From: an uncultured Saprospiraceae bacterium
Lineage (GTDB): Bacteria > Bacteroidota > Bacteroidia > Chitinophagales > Saprospiraceae
Direction: 5' to 3'
DNA: 51,950 nt
Assembly: GCA_937921775.1 (NCBI GenBank)
Contig: CAKZUK010000214.1
Span: forward strand, 1 to 51,950
In this document: piece by piece, positions 1 to 11,800 of the stretch
Layout: the number at the start of each line of letters is the position of its first letter
Numbering within the stretch: position 1 is the stretch's first letter
Program-made: the position numbers and the translations under genes
The notes under the pieces: model-generated
What the model was told of the DNA's origin: nothing
The model's input: only the letters and a program-made list of their open reading frames with translations
Database searches by the model: none

Positions 1-2873
1 GGTGTTCCTGCTGCTACATTAAAGGTCGATGAACAAGTCACCTCCGTCGTACAATCATCCGATACCGTTACCGTTCCACTTAAACTTACCGCTCCTCCAC
101 AAACAAACGCTGGAAGTGGATCAACTACGATACTTATATTCGCATTACAACCTCCTGCTGCCGTAAAGTCGGCCGCCCATGCGGTGTATGCTGCTAAGAT
201 GTCTGCTTCTGTTGTACAGTCTGCAAGACTTACATCGTCTGCCGGACAAGTTACATCCACCGCCGGAGGAGTTACAATAATATTTTGAAGGCACTCCTCT
301 TCTATTAAATCATCAGTACCAGCTTCGTAAGTACCATTACCATTATTATCAAAAAATAAATAATAAGTTCGATTAGTCTCTAAGCCACCAACACAATCAG
401 TATCTACATCAGTATCTACGTGATCTAATGATGGTATCCCATCACACAATTCAACATCTGTAAAGACATCATTATAGTCTGTAAAGGCACTAGGAATTGC
501 ACAGGCAATGATATCTATAGGGAGTAAATCACAGGTGGCTGCAGGTTCACAACAGCTTGCACAATCAACTTCATATTCTATAGGCCCACATTCATTAATA
601 CAAAATCCGCCCAAACACCCTCCATCATTATAGGGCCCATCTATCTCTAGGCATGCTAGAATAGCAGCTTTTTCAGAATCCAAAACATTGATGGCGTATA
701 CATGATAAGGACCATTAGCTAAGTCAGTAAAAAGACCGGTTTCATTAATGGCAACAATATTACCTGGATCAGCTATTGTTCCTTCGACCAACACATAGGT
801 CTGACTTAGACCACTTGTTCCACCCGCTTCAAAAGACCCGGGTACAGATTGTGCTACAATAAAGCCCAAAGGCTCTCCTGGGCAGTCTTCGCAGCCATAG
901 CCATTGGTATTATCATCTGTCCATCCGCATACAGTTTCTGTGACTATAACGGTCATGGAACAACCACCCGTTACATTTGGGTCACTGATTGATAGGCTTA
1001 TGGTTCCATTTGTTTCATTTATTGCGCCAAGCGCAAAGGGACCAAGATAGCCAGAGGCAGGTACCAAATCTGACATATTTGGCGTCGAACCCGTTGTGTT
1101 TACATCATTCAAAGTATAATTATATTCAAATGGGCCACCAGCACCATCTGTACCATCAAGATCTGAGATTAAAATATAAAATTCACCTTGTGCTGCTGAT
1201 GTAGTTCCATCAGAGGTACATACAGCTACTGCGGAAAACGTTATGGCGGCACCTGTTACATTTATATCAACTCCTGAAAGTGTTGTGGCTGTACAACCGT
1301 TATCGTCTGTTATCGTTACATTATAATTGTACATACCAATCGCATCTGGACTAAATGTTGGGTTGGCAATAGTCGGATCATCTAAACCCGTAGTAGGAGA
1401 CCAGCTATAGGTATAATCTATGGCTACTGTACCTCCTGTACCCGTAGGGCTTCCACCCAATGGAATAGGAGAACCAACGCAAACATCATTAATATCTAGA
1501 CCGGCATCTGCTGTGGGGTTTGGATTAACCGTAATTTGTAATACATCTGAGCCAGATGTATTACAAAGGTTATCAGTTATAGTTAACCTCACTTCATAAA
1601 ACCCTGGAGATACTCCAGGATTAAAAGTAGGATTATATAATGTAGGGTCATCAAATATCGTAGTTTCGTCTTCTCCTATGGGACATGTCATACATTCCCA
1701 TGTGAAATCATAATCACTTGACCCTCCACTAGCATCTCCGATAAGTACTGGGGCATCATTTTGACAAATTGTAATTGGACCGGCAGGAATGATGACCGGA
1801 AGCTCTAAAGTTGGATAAACCACAACAACGACTTCGAAAGGTTCTGCTATACAAGTGGGATCACTGGTAAGGCTTGATGTGACGGTATAAACCACTACCT
1901 GATCATTATCATCGTTATTTGTCAGATTATCATTAATAACATCATTCTCAACCGGGGATAAGCTTTCACCATCTACGTTCGGGTTGTCAATGGCAACTTC
2001 CCATCTGAAATCCACGCCACCCGGTGGGCTGTTAGTAACAAGGCTATTTAAATCAAAATCTACTAAATCGCCCGAACAAATAGCGATATCTCCATCATTG
2101 GCATTCGGTGGATCACAAACTGTAATCGAACAAATCCGGGGGTTACCACTATTCTTACACGATTGAATAAGAACTTCCGTGGCGTCACTAGGAATATAGA
2201 CAGTGTAAAAACCTTGGATAGTTGCAACTGGTTCACAGATTGTTCCCGAGGGTGTAGTAATCTGTACAAATACAGCATCCATATTCCCCTGACATTGCGT
2301 TCCATTCCCAATTTCATAGGTAAAAGCACCACCAGGAATAAGGGCAGGAAAAGTAGGAGTAGCTGGATCCGTCAAAGTTACGACATCACAAGATGTACAA
2401 GCACCGCAATCAATGGCAGCTAGTATCTCCGCATCTTGTGGGCAAGTACTTTGAGGATCATCGCTTTCCCAGGTAACGATACTCCCACTTACCGAAGTAA
2501 CTGTATATGTTACAAAGGAATTACCACTAGGAACAGTGGCATCTTCTCTAACTATTACCCAAGGATTATTTGCTGTTGATGCATAAGTAGCATCAGTAGC
2601 ATTATCAAATTCTATGCTTATAATATTGCCTGTGGTTGTACCATCACCTTCTGTACAATCAATATCATTTGTGCCAGGGCAGCCCCCCAATTGGGCCAAG
2701 CCAATTTGCGGAAAAAACAACAAGGCTAAGCAGAATACCAAGCCAATATTAATTAAAAGAGATCTATATGTATAAGTTTCTTTTTTCATGGGAGTATTAT
2801 TTGAAATAACATTCGATATTAATTTCGCTTTTTGTGTTTTGCTTTTACTTAAATCTTCTATTCGCTTTTTCAT
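1..2873 (-). CDS. Large secreted multi-domain protein, 3' end cut by the window edge
   Basis: This frame is open from an ATG at 2873 to the left edge (about 957 residues), so the C-terminus and any sorting domain are not visible. A hydrophobic signal segment (INIGLVFCLALLFFPQIGLAQ) is preceded by about 35 polar residues. A second ATG at 2789 would give a conventional signal peptide, so the true start is uncertain. The mature part is rich in Cys and Asp. It contains PKD/Ig-like stretches (for example SSGGSSDYDFTWECMTC-like sequence and later YSWSPTTGLDDP), a module ending in GPYHVYAINVLD that is also found in the next gene upstream, and near the edge an HYR-like repeat starting VTCPADDVSLADC. 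The gene begins 27 bp after the stop of the 448-aa gene, so the two are probably co-transcribed. Secretion to the surface is inferred; no enzymatic motif is seen. Confidence 0.8.
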   Translation of the reverse strand, partial: MKKRIEDLSKSKTQKAKLISNVISNNTPMKKETYTYRSLLINIGLVFCLALLFFPQIGLAQLGGCPGTNDIDCTEGDGTTTGNIISIEFDNATDATYASTANNPWVIVREDATVPSGNSFVTYTVTSVSGSIVTWESDDPQSTCPQDAEILAAIDCGACTSCDVVTLTDPATPTFPALIPGGAFTYEIGNGTQCQGNMDAVFVQITTPSGTICEPVATIQGFYTVYIPSDATEVLIQSCKNSGNPRICSITVCDPPNANDGDIAICSGDLVDFDLNSLVTNSPPGGVDFRWEVAIDNPNVDGESLSPVENDVINDNLTNNDDNDQVVVYTVTSSLTSDPTCIAEPFEVVVVVYPTLELPVIIPAGPITICQNDAPVLIGDASGGSSDYDFTWECMTCPIGEDETTIFDDPTLYNPTFNPGVSPGFYEVRLTITDNLCNTSGSDVLQITVNPNPTADAGLDINDVCVGSPIPLGGSPTGTGGTVAIDYTYSWSPTTGLDDPTIANPTFSPDAIGMYNYNVTITDDNGCTATTLSGVDINVTGAAITFSAVAVCTSDGTTSAAQGEFYILISDLDGTDGAGGPFEYNYTLNDVNTTGSTPNMSDLVPASGYLGPFALGAINETNGTISLSISDPNVTGGCSMTVIVTETVCGWTDDNTNGYGCEDCPGEPLGFIVAQSVPGSFEAGGTSGLSQTYVLVEGTIADPGNIVAINETGLFTDLANGPYHVYAINVLDSEKAAILACLEIDGPYNDGGCLGGFCINECGPIEYEVDCASCCEPAATCDLLPIDIIACAIPSAFTDYNDVFTDVELCDGIPSLDHVDTDVDTDCVGGLETNRTYYLFFDNNGNGTYEAGTDDLIEEECLQNIIVTPPAVDVTCPADDVSLADCTTEADILAAYTAWAADFTAAGGCNANISIVVDPLPAFVCGGAVSLSGTVTVSDDCTTEVTCSSTFNVAAGT

Positions 2874-2900
2874 GAGTATTAGTTTTATTGGATTAGAAGA

Positions 2901-4247
2901 TTAATTTTGAGGGAAGGTGCCACATCTTAAGACGGTTATCTTATTGTTATTGCCACCATATATTAAATCGGCACAAAGACCACCATCAATTTCGGTTTGA
3001 ATCCCTGAAACTGGGTTTCCAATTTTAGCAGTTAGGTAGGTCGATATATCTCCATCATAAGAAAGTGCATATACAAAATACATTCCTTTGTCAAGAGAGC
3101 TAAAAAGGAAATTATACTCGTTGGTATTATCAGGTGAATCATCAAACAATTGAATATTGCCTTCCATATCAACTAAAATAAGGGCATAACCCGGAGAGGG
3201 TGCATTAGCTCCTGGTGACGCAATAAAACTATAGCTATCCAAACTTGAGTCGCAGGAAGTGAGCTGACCAAAAAGAGATATTGTTCCCGCATCAGCATCA
3301 CAGCAGCCACCTACATTAACAGCAACCTCATCAGCAGCCGGACAACCGTCTACTCCAACAACAGTAACCGTATAGGTTGTCGTTGTTCCCGGGGTAGCGG
3401 TTGGAGTCGCGCTATTTGGATCATCTAATCCATCAATTGGAAGCCAACTATACGAGTAACTGCCACCGCCACCACTAGCAGTAGCTGTTAGCACTGTGCC
3501 TGGTGATCCTAAAATACAAACATCATCGGAGGCGACTACAGCAATATCATTATCTGCGCAAGCCAAACCACATGACTTTCGAATCTTCACCACACCATCT
3601 CCCTCTTTATCTTTGTCGGTCGATTGGAAATAGTAAGCAATATAATATCGCCATTGCTTAGTCGGATCCGGAGTCGCTTCTACCTCCCAGCCGGTGAATT
3701 GTGTTCCACATTTATAAAAAACAAGATTATTACAATCAGTTGTATTAGGATCATTACTACTCCCATCATCTGGTGGCTGAGTACTTGAATAATACATTTC
3801 CCAATAAAACTTATCTGCTCCAGCTACCGTTTGCCATTCAAAAGAACCTCCTGTATTGATGAGAAAAGAAACCCATAACACGTCATCATTCGGTGAGTCC
3901 AAAAGACCACCACATACCTCGAGAGGGGCTACAGTATTTCCATTTTCATGATTAATAGGCACGGAAGAAGTCGTATTAGCTGAAGGACCACAGGGTACAA
4001 TATTACCAGCGCCGCCACCAAAGTCGTATAGACAAGATGTGCAGGGTGAGTTATGGAGATCATCCGGATTTAGACAGCCCTGAGAGAAGAGAGTCCCTGA
4101 CAAACCCAACATAAACACAAAGCCAAAAACAAGCTTTGAATAAACACCTACGTAGGATAAAAAAGAATGACTCTCTAATAGTTGGCTATTTTCTTTTGCT
4201 GAAGAAAAATTCGATAGCACGCTCTTAAGGAAGGAATGTATTTTCAT
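2901..4247 (-). CDS. Secreted Ig-like domain protein of unknown function (448 aa)
   Basis: The N-terminus has about 33 residues before the hydrophobic core (VFGFVFMLGLSGTLFSQG), which is long for a Sec signal. Residues about 60-220 form a Cys-rich N-terminal domain containing DDVLWVSFLINTGGSFEW, reminiscent of the jelly-roll modules at the N-termini of other Bacteroidota surface proteins. Residues about 225-315 are an Ig/PKD-like module (SYSWLPIDGLDDPNSATP, then TTYTVTVVGVDGC). The last 130 residues (from CCDADAGTISLFG, through MYFVYALSYDG) form a module that I also find in the downstream gene and three times in the 2168-aa protein. There is no CHU_C or other recognisable T9SS sorting domain at the C-terminus, so the final location (periplasm, outer membrane or exterior) is open. 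It appears to be the first gene of a two-gene operon. A hairpin element begins 26 bp upstream of its start codon. Confidence 0.85.
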   Translation of the reverse strand: MKIHSFLKSVLSNFSSAKENSQLLESHSFLSYVGVYSKLVFGFVFMLGLSGTLFSQGCLNPDDLHNSPCTSCLYDFGGGAGNIVPCGPSANTTSSVPINHENGNTVAPLEVCGGLLDSPNDDVLWVSFLINTGGSFEWQTVAGADKFYWEMYYSSTQPPDDGSSNDPNTTDCNNLVFYKCGTQFTGWEVEATPDPTKQWRYYIAYYFQSTDKDKEGDGVVKIRKSCGLACADNDIAVVASDDVCILGSPGTVLTATASGGGGSYSYSWLPIDGLDDPNSATPTATPGTTTTYTVTVVGVDGCPAADEVAVNVGGCCDADAGTISLFGQLTSCDSSLDSYSFIASPGANAPSPGYALILVDMEGNIQLFDDSPDNTNEYNFLFSSLDKGMYFVYALSYDGDISTYLTAKIGNPVSGIQTEIDGGLCADLIYGGNNNKITVLRCGTFPQN

Positions 4248-4272
4248 GGTTAGTTTTTTTAGGTATAGAGAT

Positions 4273-4438
4273 TAGTACTCTGTAACATAAATTTATTTAA
4301 TTTTTGAATGTTCTTTTTCAGCGATGACTTCTTCCAAATTTTCTCAAATAGCTTAGGCTATTCTTGAAAATATTGGAATCGTCCTCACTAAATAACAATG
4401 CATTCAAATTCTTAACTAACTTATGTTACAGAGTACTA
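4273..4438. mobile_element. MITE-like hairpin element with 18-bp perfect terminal inverted repeats
   Basis: The left end (4273-4290, tagtactctgtaacataa) is the exact reverse complement of the right end (4421-4438). The similarity continues inward: 4303-4310 (tttgaatg) matches 4401-4407, and a further arm around 4330-4354 pairs with 4359-4385 (left TTCCAAATTTTCTCAAATAGC; right arm reversed TTCCAATATTTTCAAGAATAGC) around a four-base loop near 4355-4358. The whole element can therefore fold into one long imperfect hairpin. Both ends begin with TA, which fits a TA target duplication of the IS630/Tc1 type. It encodes no protein. It lies 26 bp upstream of the 448-aa gene, so it could also act as a leader or insulator. 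The mobile nature is inference. Confidence 0.5.
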
Positions 4439-5765
4439 GTTCACGTTTATTTTAAATAAAATCATAATTTTAAAATCCTAATCAGACAATGAAATGGCTT
4501 ATTAATGGATTGATTTTATTTAATTATTTTTTTTTAAAATCGGGACGGCCTCTTAATGCTATTTGCAGAAAATTGGAGCTACTTAAAAGATATAGTCTAA
4601 AAAGATAGGAACCTCATTTCTATAAATAACTTCCAGGTCATTCAATTACTTTAATCAACATGGTATTTACAAATTCCACATTTGAGGTTTTTGGGGAGAA
4701 CTTAAGTTGTTCTGTGCTTATCATTTGTTTTAAATTTTGGGTAAATACGAAAAATCAAACATCCACATAGCTAATCCATAACACTATTTATACAAACAGT
4801 ATTTAAGTCCACTTAGAATCGAAAAACATTACAACTACAACAAACAACCCCTCTCCCTCTTGAAAATAAAAAATGATTTTCATCTTTATTCAAAAGAGTC
4901 AGAAGTCTATACAAGGTCGATTAAAAACAATAAACGGCCAGGGACGTTGTTGAACATCTCACGATAGCTAACGAAACGTTGAGCTAACAACATAGTATTA
5001 CATTGCAGGAAACGACTATACACTTAACATTCTATCATTAGACAGAATACAGCGCATAGCGAGTCTATTAGCAATTAATGCAATACAAAATTTTAAAAAT
5101 AATTAAGGGAAACCTTCAGATTTTTTTCAATTTGGTTTTCTGTAAAAGGGGTTTAACTTAATTAATTATTGAGTAACGTGTTAAATAAGTTAGCATTACT
5201 TTTTTTTATGGGTGTCTCTCAATTTCTTGGAAAAAAAAAGAAACTTATCAAAGTAATATTACTGCAAGATAGGAAAACATTCGAATAACATAACAACATT
5301 TTATTTACTTTATCATTTTTTAACATAAAAAATTTATTATTAACATGAAAAACAGGTAGCCCCTAAGCTTTCTATAAAAAAAAGTAAAGTAATTCCTGGT
5401 TATCAATCATAAGAATACATTTTGGGATATCGACCACCTATTAACAACTAAATTCAAGTAAAAATCACCAACTAAAGAAGAAGTCTTCAAGTCATTAAGC
5501 CAGCCAAATTAGGCTAAACTAGGAAATACAAACACCAAATAGCAGCCTGCCTTAAGCATTAACAAGATCCATCTATAAAGTAGCTAAACATAGTAAGGAG
5601 GACTCTATCATTGATAACATTCACGCCTAATTATTGCCTAAATAGATCAGCCTTTCGAACATTATATATTCTTATACCTCTTTAATTCCTTCGTCAAAAG
5701 GGCGCCATATACCCTTTCACAACAGTATAATTGTTTGCACGGACAAAAGGTTATGCTTAGTAACT

Positions 5766-5799
5766 AAAAAAGCTACTATCAAGAATGACAGTAGCTTTT
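5766..5799 (-). terminator. Intrinsic terminator of the 2911-aa metalloprotease gene
   Basis: A perfect 10-bp inverted repeat, AAAAGCTACT (5768-5777) and AGTAGCTTTT (5790-5799), is followed on the minus strand by a run of T. It lies about 95 bp downstream of the stop codon at 5895. Confidence 0.85.
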
Positions 5800-5894
5800 A
5801 AATTTTATTTTAGGAAGCCGTATATAGTTCATACAACTAAGCTAGCTTTCAAGCTTTTTATTCCCAAAAAGCATTGTACAACAAGACACGCCCT

Positions 5895-8800
5895 TTAGCG
5901 AATTAAACTAACATCCCCACTCAAAACACGCTCTTCCCGGTCCGGACATTCCACCCGAATCATATAAAGATACACATCCGATGGAGCAGGTTTACCACTG
6001 ATTGTTCCATCCCAACTTGCATCAAGCCCAGTGCCTTCATAAACTTTTTTGCCCCAGCGGTTGTAGATTTCAAAAGAGATGACTTCTCGCAGGCCTTCTG
6101 CTATCACAGCAAAATTATCATTGATGCCATCTGCGTCAGGAGTAAAGGCATTGGGTAAGTCATAAACCTTATCACAGTCTGTAAAAGGTGTAATTCGAAT
6201 CGTTGCAGATGCATTACAGTCTGAATTTCCGATGGCAGCAATCGTTACCGTATAATCGGTTACATCAAGCAAGCCTGTAACCAATGGATTCAAACAATTG
6301 AGGTTTGGCTCTCCGTCAGGGCAGGATAGGTTATTGGTTGGTGACCAAGTGATGGTATATGGAGCTGATATATTCACCTGTGCTTGTAGCTGAACATCAT
6401 CTCCAATGGTAATGGTAATATCGTCTCCTACAACAACTGCTAATACTGACGGCTCATTAACAACAGGATTCATAACAATACTACAACCTGCACCATCTAT
6501 AAGTTCTAACACATAGTTACCAGCTGGCAAATTATCAAATAGAGGATCTGCCTGTATGGTACCTCCATTCAAACTAAAAGTCCAGTCAGACATCGGGTTT
6601 ACAACTTCAATAAAACCATCAGAGGAGCCATTACAGGTGACATCTCCGCTAGTAGTTGTGGCTTGTAGATCTGTTTCATTTACTGTTGCGGCGATTTCTT
6701 CCATACATCCGTTACCGTCTATTACAGTTACAGAATAGTTAGCTGCTGGTAAACCCATAATCGTTGAGCTGGTTTCGCCATTACTCCATTCATAAGAATA
6801 GCCTCCTCCCGAGCCACCGGACGCATTGGCAGTTATGGACCCATCTGATACTCCAGGGCAAGTGTTTTGTACATTCGTATTTATCGCTATGGCTGGTAAG
6901 ACATCCATAACTATATTGATGGTCGAATCACAATCGTTTTGAGAATCAAAGGTCATTGAATATGTTCCAGCTTGCGACTGGTATTCTCCAAAAATAACTA
7001 TAGAGTCTCCATTACAAATCGTTGCTGGTATATCGATGTTATAAGTCGGCAAACTCGATACCTCAACATGAATAGTGGAATCACATCCAAGATAAGATTG
7101 ATAGACAAAGTCCTGTGAAGTTCCGGGTGGAATTGGGTCGCCATCATAAATGAAAAATTCGTTTTCACAGGCCGCACCAAAAACATCCGTTATCGTGGCC
7201 TCTCCCCCATTCCAGCCAACATTTATAATGATCGAATTTTCGCAACCAAATGGCCCAGGAATGAACAAGGTATCAGACTCCCCTATTTCAATTTCTACAT
7301 TTCCAATCACCACTGTCTCTCCCAAACATATCAGCGTATCAACTATACTTGTCATTGGTTCCACCGGAACAATCGTAATTGAATCAATACTAAAACAACC
7401 CAACAATGAAGAGCCAAGAACAGTGTAGGTCATTGGACCATCTGGGCAGGCCGTTACCGTAGAACAGCTTGTACAATCAAGCCCGTCTGCGGGAAACCAT
7501 TCATAACTATCATACCAATCCGTTAGGGTCAAGGTCGTACAAGGCAGGCCACATAAACCAACCGTGTCTGGCAAACTGATAATTGTTGGTTGATCAATTG
7601 TAATTTCAATCGTGTCACGTTGCACTCCACAAGGAGTTGTTATTTCTACCCAATATTCTCCCGCACCATAGGCTGTATAAGTTGAATCAGTAGTACCATC
7701 ATTCCATTCATAAGTATCAAAGCCACTGCCTGCATTTAATTCCAGTATACCATTATCGCATACAGTGGTATCCGGACCTAGGTCCAGAACTATATCAATG
7801 GTAGGAAAAATCAGTTCTCCATTTTCGTCAAATATAGGTTGCTGTTGTGAAAAAGTATTTAAAACAATAGAATCACCAACGATATGATGCATTTGTTGTT
7901 CAATCGGAATACTTCCATTATCATTAACATTGACGGCAAAGTAACTGTACTGATTCCAAACACTACGTGACATAGGCCAAGGACTGCTTTCTGATTGAAA
8001 AGCCTGCAAGCCAGCTCCCCCGCAAGTACAAAGCAGTTCCGTTTCACCATCACTATCTATATCGGCGACAATTGGGTACTCTGTGGCGGTTCCTGAAGTA
8101 CAGGAAGCTTGTGCAATTGTTGTTAGATTTTCATCAAAAACACGTAACTCCGTTTGGTCACGATAAGCAATCTCAACTTTTCCATCACCATCAAAATCAT
8201 ACAAAGTGGAGCCCGTGACTCCCGATTCATCTGTGGTAGCTACAGTCGCTTTGAGCGTACTCGGATCAATACCCCAATTAGCCCCTCCACCATTTTGGTA
8301 ATCTTCTAGAATGCTAAAATTAAAGCCTGTCGCAACCGTAATTTCGGGCCAGCCATCTGCGTCTACATCTCCGATAGACACAGCTCCAATTCGCAAACCG
8401 GTAGGATCGTTTGGCAACAAAACTTCCGTTACCGGATTACCAATCAAGGTCTCAGTTTGGAGATCCCATACATATATAAGAGGAGCAGTAAAAGCTTCCT
8501 CCATACTGCTAACCACCGCATCCAAATCACCATCGCGATCAAAGTCAACGATACGAACAAGGCCATCAACTTGACTAGTTAATTCACGCTCGATGTTCAT
8601 AGTCAAACCATCAATATCTATGGAGTAAACCTGATTACCTGCCACCAATTCTAGGCCACTACAATTGGCACATTCAGAGTCGGCCAAAACATCAACCGCA
8701 ACAGAAACCGATGTCATAAAACCTACGGGATATGTTCCTTGACTATTTAGAGGATCATTCATCAGTGCGCTTCCATCTGAGGCACTAAATATATTATTAC

Positions 8801-11800
8801 CAAGATATACCTCTACTTGACCATCTTCATTAAAATCAGCCAAGGAGGGACTTAAATTTCTAGAAGGAACAAAAGCATTGCTCGATACTATTTCTGTTGC
8901 TGATATCCAAGTCGAAACCAGATTGTTAGTGCCCGGATCAAAATCTAAACGATGTAAGTTTGAACTCCCGAATGTTGGACCAGGTTGATTCACAAATATT
9001 TCCATCATACCATCTAGGTCAACATCTCCGATAGCGAGATGGCTGTTATTGAAAAAACCAAGGCTAGCAAAAGGCGCTTCATATTTTAATGATCCGTCGA
9101 GGCTATTCAAAACGACGATATCTAGATTTGGTTCTCTTAGCGCTACAATATCAGATATGCAATCTCCATCAACATCACCTACCACATATTGGTTGAAGAG
9201 AGACATACTAAAATTATTCCAGTCAGCTTGTAAGCTGATGATATCCATGCTGTCTGGAGGGACTGAACATTCCACTGCACATACCTTGTAAAAAGGTGTA
9301 CCACAGGTCAAAGAATCTGAGCAAGGACAGTCGGGGTCATAGAAATCTACAAGGCCATCGTTATCGTCATCTATTCCGTTGTCACAGATTTCTTCGTCGC
9401 AGGTTCCGAGGCAACTTTGAGCTACTGTTATATTTGTCGTATCTAAAATTAAGGTTGGATTGGAAATGGTTAATGGGCTAGTGTATTCCGTCAAAGGTAT
9501 ATCGTTGTCATACAGTGGTAAGCTTGTTTCATTTACAACAAGGTCAAAAGCAAAAGGGCATGTACTAAGAAAATCTCCATTTAAATCTGCCTTGACCAAT
9601 AGGATATCTCCAGTGGTACCACTAGCTTCTGTCGATTCTCCCGTAATATAGATCCTGTCGTTCTCGACTAAAATATGGTTATCAGTCATGAATATTTCAG
9701 CAGTCAAACCATTGGGAGTGGTAAAGCGTTTGGCCCAAAGAGCCACTCCATTTTGATTTGTTTTAAGTATAAATATTTCATTAGGAGTTTCTTGATTGTA
9801 AGCTGCTAAGAGGTATCCATCTTCTAGGTTTATTACTTCGTTGACAAGCACTTCATTGTAACCTGGGAATTGGTAAGCTTTTGTCCAAGCACTATTACCA
9901 TCCATGTCTGATTTGGAAAGAAAGATCTGATCACTTGAAAAATTAGTTCCATTATAATCACCAAAACTAGCCATGACCAAAGAATCTTGATCGATGACTA
10001 AGTCATTACCATACATACGTGCATTGGTAGAAAGCGGTTGTAAATAAATTCGCGACCAAAGTAGATTACCGGAAAGATCAAGCTTAGTTATTGAAGGTCT
10101 AAAACTTCCAAATGTAGCAACAGGAGTAAATCGACCAGAGGTATAAATTGCGCCATCCTTAATAACAGCATCAAAGAAAATGTCAGAACTACCAGCAGTT
10201 GTGAAAGAACTATTCGCTTCATTGGTTATAACACCAGTATTTCGATCTAAAGTAATAACAAAGGCATCTTGATCATTCCCAGGGGCAGGATTCTCCCATT
10301 TACCTCCTAAGAAATGATAGCTGCTCGTTGAAGATGATTCAAGAATACTAAGTATTCGAAGTTGGGTACTGACTTCATGAGACCATAATATAATATCATT
10401 CTCCGGGTCATATTTAAAAGCAAAACCCTCGAATGCGTTGGAGCTTATACCGCTATTTCCGCAACCTACGAGGTTTCCATCTGAATCAAGGATCAAATCG
10501 AATATACGCTCTTGTGGCAAATTCGTAAACTTCATTGTACGGGACCAAATCGTTTCACCATCCGGTGTTATTTTCACTAACAAAACATGGTCTTCTTGAT
10601 ATCCTTTAAGGTAAAAATTGCCATCTCCACTTCTTATAATTCCTGAGCCACCTTCATCTACTCCAAAAGTCCCCATAGTTTGCAAATAGGTATCTTCACA
10701 AGCTTCTTCGCAAACACCAATACAATTGAGTGCAACACTAAGATCTGTGCTATCAACGAACTTGTCTGTCGTCGTAACTATCAGTGGGCTTTGATATTCC
10801 GAAAGCCCAACGTTCGTGTCATAAGCATTGAGGTTAGTTTGAATAGGTGAAGCATCTTCAACAAAAGGACATGGGCTTAACAAGTCACCATCTAGCGTAA
10901 GCTTTACCACCAAAACATCTCCAACATTTCCAGCTCCTAAGTTTTGTCCAACAATGTATATTCGATCTCCGTCTACCACTAATTGATTATGGAATGCGGC
11001 ACCATCTAGTGTTGCTCCACCGCTAGTTGTAATTTGTTTTGTCCAAACTAGGTCACCATTTTTAGTTGTCTTTATCAGAAATGTTCGGGGATCAAATGCT
11101 TCTCGATTAAAAGCTAAAATGAGATAACCATCATCTACAGCGACTGCTTCGTTTGGATACATTTCATCCAATCCTTGAAATTGAAAACTTTTTGTCCAAA
11201 CGGCATTTCCATCTATATCTGTTTTACTAAAATAGATTTCATCTGTTGTAAAAGAACCTCCAGAGTTATAGTCTCCATTTTGAGTTAAAACGATAGAGTC
11301 TTGATCAATGAGGATACTTGAATTATATAGACGTGCTGAAGAGTTTAAAGACTTCATATAAAGTCGTGACCAAATTTCGTTACCAGAAAAGTCTAGTTTA
11401 GAAATAGAAGGTCGAATCCCTGCAAAGGAAGAATTTGGCACATATCTTCCAACACCGTAGAGTGCATTATTGTACGCTACCATATCAACAAATGACTCGG
11501 ATGTTCCACTGGTATAGTAAGCCTTGTTGACATCTCCGGATAGGTCTCCCGTATTTCGGTCTATTGAAATAAGGTATGCATCATCATCTTGTCCCGGAGG
11601 GGGTGCATTCCATCGAATACCAGCTACGAGGTAATTAGCGGTTGGTGAAGTTTCTACTAATTTGAATGCTCTGATCTGTCCATCAATTTCATTTGACCAA
11701 ATTAGGTTGTTGGTATTTGGATCATATTTAAAAACAAAGCCGAGGTAGTCAGAGTTGCTTGTTCCTCCATTTCCACAAGCAACTAGATAACCGTCAGCAT

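Larger units (their letters stand above)
4248..5894. other. 1.6-kb AT-rich intergenic region
   Basis: I find no convincing gene here on either strand. The region contains the 166-bp inverted-repeat element at 4273-4438, the terminator of the downstream metalloprotease gene at 5768-5799, and a patch with several small imperfect inverted repeats at about 4935-5086. The rest is A/T-rich low-complexity sequence with many short homopolymer runs. Its length is unusual for this window, where other gaps are under 450 bp, and may mark decayed or inserted DNA. Confidence 0.7.
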
